From contig CAWAVV010000005.1 in NCBI GenBank assembly GCA_963785565.1, positions 186,001-250,000 of the forward strand: a stretch of DNA of 64,000 bases. The letters are read 5' to 3'. The DNA comes from AP-15 sp963785565 (GTDB taxonomy: Bacteria > Pseudomonadota > Alphaproteobacteria > ATCC43930 > CGMCC-115725). Positions 1-10,412 of the stretch are shown here, in pieces. The notes below the pieces were generated by a model, which made no database searches, was not told where the DNA came from, and saw only the letters and a list, made by a program, of their open reading frames with translations. The position numbers and the translations under genes were made by a program. Positions within the stretch are counted from its first letter, which is position 1. The number at the start of each line of letters is the position of its first letter.

Positions 1-145
1 CTAGCGTGGCGGTGGAGAGTTCGATACCGCGCAAGGGAGCGCTGGATAGTTACGCGAAACCGTCCCGCCCGAGATTGGACAGGGGATGAGGAACGCTCCG
101 ATCGGACAAGGCTCCGAGAGTGTCCACCAAGATTAGATAGGCGCT
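1..145. other. Left-edge non-coding stretch
   Basis: I see no convincing coding frame or RNA gene here. The stretch should hold the 5' leader of the DUF4167 gene. In many alphaproteobacteria prfA and prmC lie just upstream of this gene, so the end of such an operon may lie beyond the window edge. Confidence 0.4.
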
Positions 146-550
146 ATGAGACCAGGCCCAAACAAGCGATCGCGCGGCCGTAATAATGGGAATAATCCGC
201 ACCACAACCGACAGCGGATGCCGCACCGAATTCAGACTTTCGAAAGCAACGGTCCAAACGTCAAAATTCGTGGGAATGCCTATCAGGTTTTCGAGCGATA
301 TTTAGCATTGGCGCGTGAGGCGACGGCGAGCGGCGACCGAATTGCTGCCGAAAATTTCTTGCAGCATGCCGAGCATTACTTTCGTATCATGAGCGCTAAT
401 GGCGAGGCCAATCAACATGGGACACAGCGTCCGGTGACACTTGCCGACGCGGATGTGAGCGCGCCCGACGCGGAAGCCAGCGAAAACGACCGCCTACTCC
501 AACCATCGTTGCCGATCTTGCCGAGCAACGATCGATCCCCGCGGTATTGA
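146..550 (+). CDS. DUF4167 domain protein
   Basis: This 134-residue protein has a basic, Asn/Arg/Gly-rich N-terminus (about residues 1-45) followed by a conserved helical block with the core QVFERYLALAREA and AENFLQHAEHYFRI. That is the DUF4167 signature as I know it from alphaproteobacteria. The basic head suggests nucleic-acid or ribosome contact, but the function is unknown. The tail after about residue 90 is acidic and low in complexity. The gene lies directly upstream of clpB, a linkage common in this class. The family assignment is by pattern recognition; the role is not inferred. Confidence 0.85.
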   Translation: MRPGPNKRSRGRNNGNNPHHNRQRMPHRIQTFESNGPNVKIRGNAYQVFERYLALAREATASGDRIAAENFLQHAEHYFRIMSANGEANQHGTQRPVTLADADVSAPDAEASENDRLLQPSLPILPSNDRSPRY

Positions 551-724
551 GCCGATATCGGGGCGCCGCACCCCACCCTTCTACGGCATTAGAGCATTCG
601 CCGGCGGTAGTCGACTTCCGGCGCAGAGAGGGTTGCGCTACTTTCGAACTACGCCATATAGGCCCGAGAGGGACCGCGGAGACTGCCTGAACACAGCGCC
701 GTGGTCGGCTCAGCGGGGCAGATT

Positions 725-3319
<2,595 letters not shown>

Positions 3320-3340
3320 CCACGGCAACCACGATCGTTG

Positions 3341-4009
3341 TCATCCTTCCTGATCTGCACCGACCACGAGGTGAAATTCGCGCACATCAGCGCGTGGGAT
3401 CCGCAAAGTGTCGGGAGGATTGAGCTGGCGCAGCACCAGCGTGTCGCCCTCCCACCCGACAAACTGCTTGATCAGCACGACTTGGCCCTGCTTGTAGACG
3501 ACGACGTCGCGGCCGCGGATCGGCGGCTTGAAGGGGTTGACGTGCAATAGCCAGCCCGGCTCGTAGCGCGGCTCCATACTGTCGCCGACCATATAAATGG
3601 CGTACGCCGCCCGCACGCCGCCAAGGTTGGCCGGCCGTGATGTATAGCCAATCGGGCCATCTTCGAGAAACATCTCCTGATCGTTGCCGCCGCGTCCTGC
3701 GCTGCGGATTGGGATCAGATCGGCTGCGCGGGCGACTCCCGAGGGTGGCGTGGAGGGCGGCCGCCCGCGACCCCGCCGAGGGTGATCGCCAGCTGTCGCG
3801 GAAACCGCATCGTCGACGGCGTGGCGCAGAATCTCGTCGGGGCTCACCCCGAGAAATCCCGCGATCTGGACGGTTTCCAGCTGTTTCATCTGACGCTCGC
3901 CTCTGAGCATGCGGGAAACCGCGGAGGGAGCCAGCCGAAGATGGCGGGCGAGATCGGCCTGCGATGCCCCGGCCCGTTCGAGGGCCTGGTGAAACCAAAC
4001 CGAATCCAT
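3341..4009 (-). CDS. Xre-family HTH / S24 (LexA-like) phage repressor
   Basis: This 222-residue protein has an N-terminal Xre helix-turn-helix (about 13-60, with ASQADLARHLRLAPSAVSRM) and a C-terminal S24 peptidase domain. The catalytic Ser lies in VGDSMEP (about residue 144) and the Lys in VVLIKQF (about residue 181). A basic Pro/Arg-rich linker (about 75-95) joins them. The architecture is that of self-cleaving lambda CI/LexA-type repressors, which lose activity on contact with RecA filaments. It is divergent from the GcrA-like/DUF6456 genes, so it most likely represses the intervening promoters. I took Met at 4009 as start because the preceding 15 residues do not look domain-like; 4054 is the alternative. 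It is tail-to-tail with clpB. Confidence 0.9.
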   Translation of the reverse strand: MDSVWFHQALERAGASQADLARHLRLAPSAVSRMLRGERQMKQLETVQIAGFLGVSPDEILRHAVDDAVSATAGDHPRRGRGRPPSTPPSGVARAADLIPIRSAGRGGNDQEMFLEDGPIGYTSRPANLGGVRAAYAIYMVGDSMEPRYEPGWLLHVNPFKPPIRGRDVVVYKQGQVVLIKQFVGWEGDTLVLRQLNPPDTLRIPRADVREFHLVVGADQEG

Positions 4010-4034
4010 GGTGCTAATACCGCAAATAATGATG

Positions 4035-4062
4035 TTGACATTGGACCCGATCATGGTATCAT
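4035..4062 (+). promoter_or_regulatory. Putative rightward early promoter
   Basis: A perfect -35 box TTGACA (4035-4040) is separated by 16 bases from TATCAT (4057-4062), which matches the sigma70 -10 consensus at five of six positions. It lies between the divergent repressor and the GcrA-like gene and would drive the latter rightward. Confidence 0.6.
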
Positions 4063-4077
4063 GTCGGTGCGATCATG
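4050..4077. repeat. Three ATCATG direct repeats, candidate operator
   Basis: The hexamer ATCATG occurs at 4050-4055, 4058-4063 and 4072-4077, overlapping and following the -10 box of the rightward promoter. Clustered short repeats at a divergent phage control region are typical repressor-binding sites. The assignment to the S24 repressor is inference from position only. Confidence 0.4.
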
Positions 4078-4109
4078 ACAAGACTGTTGATCCGGCTGAG
4101 GAGATACCC

Positions 4110-4412
4110 ATGGAGGCGCTTTCACGGTCGTCGGTACCAGAAGATCGTCGTGCTGGCCTGGGTTGCGCCTACATACTGGACGATGGCGATAGCTGTCGTT
4201 TTTGTGGTGGGGTGCCGCGCCGGGGTTCATCTTACTGTCCGCAGCATCACGCGCTCTGCCATGTTGCTAGCGGCACAGCGGAAGAGACTCGGCGCTTGCG
4301 CGAAGTGGAAGAACTCGCGCGCGTCGTCGGAGGGCGCCGCGGGGCTGAGGGAGTCGGGCCGTCCCGTCGCTTCCTCAAACGGCTCGAGCGGGCGGTGCAA
4401 TCTTCTTTGTGA
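4110..4412 (+). CDS. Small GcrA C-terminal-like zinc-finger protein
   Basis: This 100-residue protein has the Cys/His pattern CRFCGGVPRRGSSYCPQHH (about residues 29-47). It matches the C-terminal part of the alphaproteobacterial cell-cycle regulator GcrA (FCG...P....YC..H). The N-terminal DNA-binding helix-turn-helix of full GcrA is absent. In GcrA the C-terminal domain is known to contact sigma70, so this protein may act on RNA polymerase rather than bind DNA by itself; that is inference. The rest is basic and helical. I start it at ATG 4110 because GAGGAG sits 6 bases upstream; the in-frame ATG at 4008 has no such site. It is the first rightward gene after the repressor. Confidence 0.65.
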   Translation: MEALSRSSVPEDRRAGLGCAYILDDGDSCRFCGGVPRRGSSYCPQHHALCHVASGTAEETRRLREVEELARVVGGRRGAEGVGPSRRFLKRLERAVQSSL

Positions 4413-4419
4413 GCCGACT

Positions 4420-4434
4420 GTTCATGTTATGTTC
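4420..4434 (+). promoter_or_regulatory. LexA (SOS) box GTTC-N7-GTTC
   Basis: GTTC at 4420-4423 and GTTC at 4431-4434 are separated by exactly 7 bases. This is the established LexA-binding direct repeat of alphaproteobacteria. It lies 8 bases after the GcrA-like stop codon and 69 bases before the chosen DUF6456 start, where it could block a promoter for that gene. The spacing and sequence are read directly; binding is inference. Confidence 0.7.
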
Positions 4435-4503
4435 ATGGAAACGCACATGACCCGACGGACCTCTCGCCTGCACCCTGCCACGACTTCGGTGGAGAGTGCC
4501 ATT

Positions 4504-5019
4504 ATGCCTACGCCGGAGCGCCGCGAGCACGGGCTCATCGAGCGCCTCATACGGCCGATCGCCGACGAATCGGGTGGTTCGGCGCGCCCCTATCGGGCCG
4601 TCGATACGCTGGCCGTGATGGAGCGCCGGGGTTCGATCACAGCATCGATGCGGCAGGCAGGGGAGGATTTTCGAGCCCGCTTTGCGACCGCGCAACTCGA
4701 CCCCTTACGGGCCCTAGATTACTCGCGGCCACGGGACGGCGGCGCCTCGCGACGAAACAGGGGAGAAGAGCCGGGCATGCGGGTCGAAGGCGCACGCGCG
4801 GCCATTTGGCGCGCAGTTCTTGCGGTGGGTGGCCTCGGCTCGCCGGGAGGATCGTGTTTATGGCACGTCGTAGGGTGGGAGCGATCGCTGAAGGAATGGG
4901 CGCTCGAGCAGGGCTGGAGCGGGCGCCGGGTCAGCCAGGAGGCGGCCTCAGGCATTCTGATTGCGGCGCTCGGCGCGCTCGAAGCGCATTACCTCCAGAA
5001 CGACATTGTGAAAATATGA
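4504..5019 (+). CDS. DUF6456 protein, probable activator of the phage/GTA genes
   Basis: This 171-residue protein has the conserved core RPYRAVDTLAVMERRGSIT and, near the C-terminus, CLWHVVGWERSLKEWALEQ followed by GWSGRRVSQEAASGILIAALGAL. I recognise this as DUF6456. To my knowledge that domain also forms part of GafA-type activators of Rhodobacter gene transfer agents; I cannot verify this here. The protein is small, so it may be one half of a split GafA-like activator. I start it at ATG 4504 because GGAGAG lies 7 bases upstream; in-frame Mets at 4429, 4435 and 4447 lie in or near the LexA box and have no clear ribosome site. It sits just upstream of the structural-operon promoter. Confidence 0.75.
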   Translation: MPTPERREHGLIERLIRPIADESGGSARPYRAVDTLAVMERRGSITASMRQAGEDFRARFATAQLDPLRALDYSRPRDGGASRRNRGEEPGMRVEGARAAIWRAVLAVGGLGSPGGSCLWHVVGWERSLKEWALEQGWSGRRVSQEAASGILIAALGALEAHYLQNDIVKI

Positions 5020-5027
5020 TTTTGCGA

Positions 5028-5056
5028 TTGACAAATCCGGATGGATCTGATATACA
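5028..5056 (+). promoter_or_regulatory. Strong sigma70-type promoter for the structural operon
   Basis: A perfect -35 box TTGACA (5028-5033), an optimal 17-base spacer and -10 TATACA (5051-5056) sit just after the DUF6456 stop codon. This is the best promoter match I see in the island and points toward the terminase and all downstream structural genes. Confidence 0.65.
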
Positions 5057-5537
5057 TTGACCACACTGGCGAAATTGGACGACGCAGCGCCGCGGAAGCC
5101 GGGCGCAGTGTTCGACGCTTTTACCCGCAAGCTGGATTGCCGCGCCTTTGAGTAACTCTCGCGGGTTATCATCGTCTGACCGCGGACCCGATCGACTCCT
5201 CCTCGTTTCAACGAATCGCAATTGAGTTCTCGAGCCGTTGGCAGGCATCTCGATCGACATCGAGCGGTCGACCTGCCGGGGACGGTCAAATTGGAATCTT
5301 CCCTTGTCGCGGCGAGACTGATCGGGGCGAGGTCGCCAGAGCCGCCCGGCTCGCTCTAACATCCGAGTGGGTGCCGCAGGAATACGCGCGCATCCTTTCC
5401 GACAATTTTCGTCGGGTCGCCGATTGAGGACCGCATGGCCGTGCTGGGGACGGCGAGGGCAGCAGAACGACCGACGGCAGAGCCGACCTCGGTGATTGCC
5501 GCCGCTGGCGCACCAACCGGGTGCTGCCGGTGAGGCT
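5057..5537. other. Leader between promoter and terminase region, no clear gene
   Basis: About 480 bases follow the promoter. A 36-codon ATG frame from 5041 and a 32-codon TTG frame from 5057 overlap each other and have no ribosome-binding site. A longer open frame from 5152 to 5427 ends in a plausible helical tail (VPQEYARILSDNFRRVAD) but has no ATG, GTG or TTG start until a GTG late in the frame. This is where a small terminase gene would be expected. The stretch may be a decayed small terminase or a long leader RNA. Confidence 0.4.
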
Positions 5538-5705
5538 GTGCTGACGAAAGAGGGATTGCTCCAAGCGATTGCCCGCCATTTCGGAACGTTCGTTCGGGCT
5601 CCGTGGCGACGGGAGGAGAGCACGCCGGTCGATCTCGCGGAGGATGCGCGTGAGGTGCTTGAACGCCAGTTGGCTCGCCTCGCTGCCGGAGGTTCTGAGA
5701 AATAG
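5538..5705 (+). CDS. Short hypothetical phage protein
   Basis: A GTG-start frame of 55 codons encodes a mostly helical, charged peptide with VDLAEDAREVLERQLARL near its end. It overlaps the chosen terminase start by 56 bases in another frame, and its ribosome site is poor because GGTGAGG lies only 2 bases from the GTG. Its position suggests a terminase partner, but I recognise no family. It may not be a gene. Confidence 0.35.
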   Translation: MLTKEGLLQAIARHFGTFVRAPWRREESTPVDLAEDAREVLERQLARLAAGGSEK

Positions 5706-7020
5706 GCTCATCGCCGCACTAAGTCTCACCGAAGCTCGTGCACTGCTCTATGATTGGCCATTCTGGGCTCGGGACAATCAGCTACCGCCGCCAGGCGATT
5801 GGCGAGTGTGGCTGCTGCTTGCCGGCCGCGGGTTCGGCAAGACCCGCACCGGAGCTGAGCTGATGCGGGCGCGGGTGACGGCGCGGATCGCCCGCCGGGT
5901 GGCGCTTGTAGCCCCAACTGCCGCCGACGCGCGTAGCGTCATGGTCGAGGGCGAAAGCGGTATCTTGGCAATCTCGCCATCCTGGGACCGGCCTCGATAC
6001 GAGCCGTCGAATCGGCGGCTGACCTGGCCCAACGGGGCCGTTGCGACGCTATATAGCGCCGACGAGCCCGAACGCCTGCGCGGGCCGCAGCATGATACCG
6101 CCTGGTGCGACGAGCTGGCCAGTTGGCGCTATCCCGAGGCCTGGGACATGCTGATGTTCGGTCTGCGGTCGGGAACCGATCCTAGGGTCGTGGTGACAAC
6201 GACGCCACGGCCGACGAAACTGTTGCGCGAACTTGCTGCCGACCGAACGGTCGCGTTGACGCAAGGCACCACCTACGAGAACCGCGCCAATTTAGCGGTG
6301 CACTTTTTAGCGCAGATCGTCCGCAAATACGAGGGGACTCGGCTCGGTCGGCAGGAGATCGAAGCCGAGATCCTCGACGACGTGCCAGGATGCTTGTGGA
6401 GCCGGGGCGTGGTTGAAGCGGCGCGTGTTAGCAGTGCTCCCGTCCTCGTCCGTATTGTCGTCTCCATCGACCCGGCGGCGACATCGGGCGAAGGGGCCGA
6501 CGAAACCGGTATCATTGTCGCTGGTAGGGATGGGCAGGGCCATGGCTGGGTCCTTGCCGATCTTTCGGGCCGTTATCCGCCGGTCGAATGGGCGAAGGCA
6601 GCTATTGCCGCTTATAGGGCACACAAAGCCGATCGGATCGTTGCCGAGGTCAATAACGGCGGTGAAATGGTCGAGGCAACCTTACGGGTGATCGACCCGA
6701 ATCTGGCCTTCGCTCCGGTGTACGCGTCGCACGGCAAAATCACCCGCGCCGAGCCGGTCGCCGCTCTCTATGAGCAGGGAAAAGTCCATCATCTCGGCGC
6801 GTTCCCACAACTTGAGGACCAGATGTGCAACCTCAGCCGAGAGATGCACCATGATTTCGGCGGCCGCCGGGCGCGGCATTCTCCAGACCGGGTAGATGCT
6901 TTGGTCTGGGCTTTGACTGACCTTCTGCTCGAGCCCATGCCGGGTGAGGGGATCTACGAGGTCTACCGCCGGCTCAGCGACCAGTTATCGGATGCCACTC
7001 ATCAGCAGCGCAGCAACTGA
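5650..7020 (+). CDS. terL: Phage/GTA terminase large subunit
   Basis: TerL is the ATP-driven DNA-packaging motor and headful nuclease. The 456-residue protein has an ATPase domain with Walker A LLAGRGFGKT (about residues 56-65), Walker B-like TAWCDELAS and coupling motif VVTTTPRPTKLL. A C-terminal RNase H-fold nuclease follows, with SIDPAATSGEGADETG, VAEVNNGGE and SPDRVDALVWAL carrying the expected acidic residues. Length matches the GTA/HK97-like group. I start it at GTG 5650 because GGAGG lies 6 bases upstream; longer frames from 5569 or 5644 lack this spacing. The hypothetical gene at 7054 follows within 35 bases. Confidence 0.93.
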   Translation: MRCLNASWLASLPEVLRNRLIAALSLTEARALLYDWPFWARDNQLPPPGDWRVWLLLAGRGFGKTRTGAELMRARVTARIARRVALVAPTAADARSVMVEGESGILAISPSWDRPRYEPSNRRLTWPNGAVATLYSADEPERLRGPQHDTAWCDELASWRYPEAWDMLMFGLRSGTDPRVVVTTTPRPTKLLRELAADRTVALTQGTTYENRANLAVHFLAQIVRKYEGTRLGRQEIEAEILDDVPGCLWSRGVVEAARVSSAPVLVRIVVSIDPAATSGEGADETGIIVAGRDGQGHGWVLADLSGRYPPVEWAKAAIAAYRAHKADRIVAEVNNGGEMVEATLRVIDPNLAFAPVYASHGKITRAEPVAALYEQGKVHHLGAFPQLEDQMCNLSREMHHDFGGRRARHSPDRVDALVWALTDLLLEPMPGEGIYEVYRRLSDQLSDATHQQRSN

Positions 7021-7053
7021 TGCTGCTGCCTTTAGCCTCAAAGGAGTCCGTCA

Positions 7054-7491
7054 GTGACGCTGTTGGTCAAGGACGCGAACACGACGACGCAGCCGTTGTC
7101 CACCGGGCTAGACAGCTCGGGCAACCTCGTGCCGATGCATGCCCCAGCGAGCATAATTTCGGGCGTAGCGACCCCCGTGAGCATTGCTGCGCCGCTTCCG
7201 GTCATCAACACAGCCGGATCCGTGGCGATCGACGGCAGTGGCACGATAAGTTCAGGCGGCGCTGCGCAGACCTTATTCGGCGGCGTGGCGCCAGTCGACG
7301 GTTGGCTGGTGGCGAACAATTCACCGACAACCCTCTATGTCTCCGATGTCGGCACAGCAACCTCGGGCGGCGCATCTATCCCAATTGCAGCCGGTGTGGT
7401 CTTCGCGACGCCCTCGGGATACAAGCCGGCCGGACCAGTCAGCCTCTACGGGGCGACCACGGGCCAAGCGTTCGCGGCGCGTCGGTGGTAA
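7054..7491 (+). CDS. Hypothetical virion-associated protein
   Basis: A GTG-start gene with an AAAGGAG site just upstream encodes 145 residues that are rich in Ser/Gly/Ala/Val and almost free of charge, as in beta-structured virion proteins. The segment VDGWLVANNSPTTLYVSDVG (about 82-101) looks like a beta-sandwich edge. I recognise no named family. It lies between terminase and tailspike-like genes in the same direction, so a minor structural or decoration role is the most that can be suggested. Confidence 0.65.
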   Translation: MTLLVKDANTTTQPLSTGLDSSGNLVPMHAPASIISGVATPVSIAAPLPVINTAGSVAIDGSGTISSGGAAQTLFGGVAPVDGWLVANNSPTTLYVSDVGTATSGGASIPIAAGVVFATPSGYKPAGPVSLYGATTGQAFAARRW

Positions 7492-7556
7492 TCGCCAATG
7501 GCGGTGTGTGCATTCGGCGAGAGAGGGTAATAACCGACCGCTCGCAAGAGCGATCA

Positions 7557-7666
7557 TGATTTTCAATCACCAGACGACCATCGGCGCGATGGCGGCGCTC
7601 TTACCCGCGTCCCCGAAGAGCGCGTCCGCCGCAGGCGTCGCAGCGGACGGGAGCGACAGGTGGTGA
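7557..7666 (+). CDS. Possible 36-residue peptide
   Basis: An ATG frame of 36 codons with a weak AAGAG-type site ends inside the start region of the tailspike gene, an overlap typical of coupled phage genes. The peptide is Ala/Ser-rich and resembles nothing I know. It may be part of the leader of the next gene rather than a real protein. Confidence 0.2.
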
Positions 7667-10224
7667 AGTCTTTTTTCCCCGCATCGATTATTGTTCTCGA
7701 ACTCGCGTTTGCATCGTCGAGTTTCGCGCAGTCACCTGGCAATTTTTCCACGCTGTCGACCACCGGCGTTGCAACTCTAGGCGGCGATGTTCTGGCCTGT
7801 TCAGGACGACCCTGGATCGACGTGCGCTGCAACGGCGCGACCGGTGACGATACCCACGATGATACCGGCGCGATTCAAAGCACGATCACAAGTGCGGTGA
7901 CCCACAACTGGCCTGTGCATTTTCCGACCGGAACCTACAAGATAAGCTCCCAGCTAACGATCGACTACGCCGGCCAAGCCTCGAACGGCTTCCGAGTGAT
8001 CTCGCAGGGGGCAGTTATTGACGGTCGCGCAATTGCAGCCGGACCGGTGCTGCAGATCCAGTGCAGCGGCGGCACATCGGCTAGCCCAACCGGATGTTTT
8101 TATTTCAAAGAAGAAGGCTCGCTGTTAGTCAATGCCGACACCCCGACTTACGCCGTCGTCATTGGCAAATCTGACTTTTCCGATGCCCAAAACGCGGTCA
8201 AGATCGATCATCTAATCGTAAATAATTCGAGCACCAGCGCCGGAGCCGGTGCATGCCAGTTTAACTATGTGCTGGACAGCGATATTTATGCCGTTTGCGA
8301 TACGGCGGGTGGTGCGGCGGGTATGGCCTTCGAGCAAACCCAATTTACTCATGTCTCTGGCGCTGGAACGGCTGCTGCTGCTGGGGGACGGTCCCTCGTG
8401 TTAGAAAATGGGTTTAACTTCTCGAATACCTTCTTGGGTCTCGATCTAGAGGTCTCGCCGACCTGCCTATCGATAACGTTCAATCACAATGGACTGAACA
8501 CTTTTGTATCGCCGTACTTCGACTGTGTCACGGCCGTCAACGCAACGGCTAGCATCGGCAATACGCTGATCAACCCAAATTACGGTGGCAACGTCGTCAA
8601 TTACGGGCCCAATTCAGTCGGGATCGCGGTGCAAGGTACAGGTTCGCGCGCCACTTGGATGTTCCCATCGACTGCGGCTTACACGGCGGCGCCTGTGGAT
8701 GACGGAATGTCCATTTCGAGCTTCAACACTCCTGGCTCGTCAATGACCGTGACCTTGCCGCCGATCGCCACCGTCAATCCAGGCTGGTCGATGGGCTTCG
8801 CGACCGACAGCGGCAAGGGGATGACGGTCGCTGCGCCGAGCGGAAGCATCGTGCTCGGTGGCAAATCCGTCTCAACGGTCACGCTCGGCGCCGGCAATTA
8901 CGAATATCTGAGGGTGCAGTCGGACGGCAACAACTGGCGGGTCGTCGCATCGACGCGGAACACACGGCTGAACGGCGGCTTTGAACCGCCGCCCTGGCCG
9001 AGCGACTGGCTCTATCCAACCGCTTCCGGCTACGCGGCCACGCTCGGCGACAACGGCAACATCCTATCAAGCTACAACACATCCGCCGGACTAACCGTGA
9101 CCCTGCCAGCGACAACCGCCTTGCCGACCGGATGGAGCATCGGCTTTGCAACCGACAATGGAAAATCACTTTCTGTACAGGTTAACGGAAGCTCTGGAGG
9201 GCACATTGTCTGGCCCGGCGCCGGCAGCTCCTCGACTTCGGCCACCTTGGCGAATACTAGCCAGGGTGCTTATGAATTCCTGGCGCTCCAATATGACGGA
9301 AGCGGCAACTTCCGCGTCGTCGGGGCGACACCCGCGACAGCTCAGGCAATCGGTATGATCGGGACTGCCTCGGTCAGCCATTGGAGTTTTCCTTCGACCA
9401 GCAGCTATACCGCGTCGATCGCTGACAACGGCAACGTAGTTTCAAGCTACAACAGCCCAGCATCCTTCATGGCGGTAACCTTGCCGCCCACCACAACGAT
9501 CCCGATGGGTTGGACCTTCGGGCTGGCGACCGACAACGGCAAGACGATGTCGGTCCAGGTCAATGGCACGTCCGGAGGCCAAATTCTCTACCCGGGCAAC
9601 GGTGCGGCCAATGCGGCAACGCTCGCTCCGGGCAATTACGAGCTCTTAGTCCTGCGGTTTGACGGTAGCAACTTCCGGGTTACCGAGTTGACCCCGGCAA
9701 CGGCGGCAGCAATCGGGATGGTGGGTTCGACACCGGACATCAATCGATGGAACTTCCCGACTTCCGCCACCTATGTTGCGGGGCAAAGCGACAACGGCAA
9801 CGCGCTGTCGAGCTACAACACCTCTGCAGGCCTGACCGTCACACTGCCGGCGACGACCGCGATCACTCCCGGCTGGACGATGGGTTTTGCAACTGATAAC
9901 GGCAAACCAATGAGTGTGCAGGTCAACGGAGTCTCGGGAGGATCGATTCTCGAACCCGCACGGGGTGGAACTTCGGCATCTTCTATTGCACTTGCGACGG
10001 GACAAAATTACGAATTCTTGCAGCTGCGCTTCGACGGTAGCAATTTCCGGATCACTGCCGCGACGCCACAAACCATCAATGATCTCGGCGGCTTGATCTC
10101 ACCCGGCACCCCGACATCGAGTGCCGCATCGTGTAGTGTCGGCCAGTTTCAAGCGGACGCGAACTACGTCTACTTCTGTACTTCCCCTAATACCTGGAAG
10201 CGTACTGCACTATCGGCATTCTGA
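7660..10224 (+). CDS. Pectate-lyase-fold tailspike-like protein with signal peptide
   Basis: This 854-residue protein starts with a Sec-type signal peptide: a basic residue, a hydrophobic stretch, then a likely cut after SSFAQ near residue 24. Residues about 50-330 have the pectin-lyase/tailspike entry pattern PWIDVRCNGATGDDTHDDTGAIQ followed by parallel-beta-helix-like sequence, as in phage depolymerases. Residues about 333-810 are four tandem repeats of some 115 residues. A C-terminal cap with two Cys closes the protein. GTG codons at 7660 and 7663 are both possible starts. A signal peptide is unusual for a tailspike assembled in the cytoplasm. Its place between terL and portal is also unusual, as fibres normally follow the tail genes. 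Confidence 0.75.
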   Translation: MVKSFFPASIIVLELAFASSSFAQSPGNFSTLSTTGVATLGGDVLACSGRPWIDVRCNGATGDDTHDDTGAIQSTITSAVTHNWPVHFPTGTYKISSQLTIDYAGQASNGFRVISQGAVIDGRAIAAGPVLQIQCSGGTSASPTGCFYFKEEGSLLVNADTPTYAVVIGKSDFSDAQNAVKIDHLIVNNSSTSAGAGACQFNYVLDSDIYAVCDTAGGAAGMAFEQTQFTHVSGAGTAAAAGGRSLVLENGFNFSNTFLGLDLEVSPTCLSITFNHNGLNTFVSPYFDCVTAVNATASIGNTLINPNYGGNVVNYGPNSVGIAVQGTGSRATWMFPSTAAYTAAPVDDGMSISSFNTPGSSMTVTLPPIATVNPGWSMGFATDSGKGMTVAAPSGSIVLGGKSVSTVTLGAGNYEYLRVQSDGNNWRVVASTRNTRLNGGFEPPPWPSDWLYPTASGYAATLGDNGNILSSYNTSAGLTVTLPATTALPTGWSIGFATDNGKSLSVQVNGSSGGHIVWPGAGSSSTSATLANTSQGAYEFLALQYDGSGNFRVVGATPATAQAIGMIGTASVSHWSFPSTSSYTASIADNGNVVSSYNSPASFMAVTLPPTTTIPMGWTFGLATDNGKTMSVQVNGTSGGQILYPGNGAANAATLAPGNYELLVLRFDGSNFRVTELTPATAAAIGMVGSTPDINRWNFPTSATYVAGQSDNGNALSSYNTSAGLTVTLPATTAITPGWTMGFATDNGKPMSVQVNGVSGGSILEPARGGTSASSIALATGQNYEFLQLRFDGSNFRITAATPQTINDLGGLISPGTPTSSAASCSVGQFQADANYVYFCTSPNTWKRTALSAF
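8656..10080 (+). repeat. Four tandem repeats inside the tailspike-like gene
   Basis: Repeat units begin at Trp codons 8656, 9007, 9382 and 9748, with periods of about 351, 375 and 366 bases. Each unit reads W-x-[FY]-P-[ST]...D[ND]G...SS[YF]N[ST]...TLP...GW[ST]xG[FL]ATD[NS]GK...[FY]xxLxxxxDGxxx[FW]R[VI]. Units 2 and 4 remain clearly alike at DNA level, for example at GTxACxCTGCC. This points to repeated duplication of a beta-domain, probably an adhesion or stalk module. Confidence 0.85.
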
Positions 10225-10412
10225 TCACCATTAGATAATTTTCTCGGACTCTTTCGAACCTAATCGTCGGGATCAGGTAATCACCGATATCCGTCAAGGC
10301 CTCGATCGGCTTTCGTATTTTTCCAAGCGCGACATGATTTGCCCGCCGCTCAGCACCGCTATTTCGGGCAACACCGCTGCGTAGCAGTGCTATGACTTTC
10401 AGAGGTAGTCCG

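Noticed and set aside
4075..4503. N-terminal extension of the DUF6456 frame back to 4075
   Set aside because: It overlaps the GcrA-like gene in another frame, is Arg-rich and unlike a domain, and crosses the LexA box.
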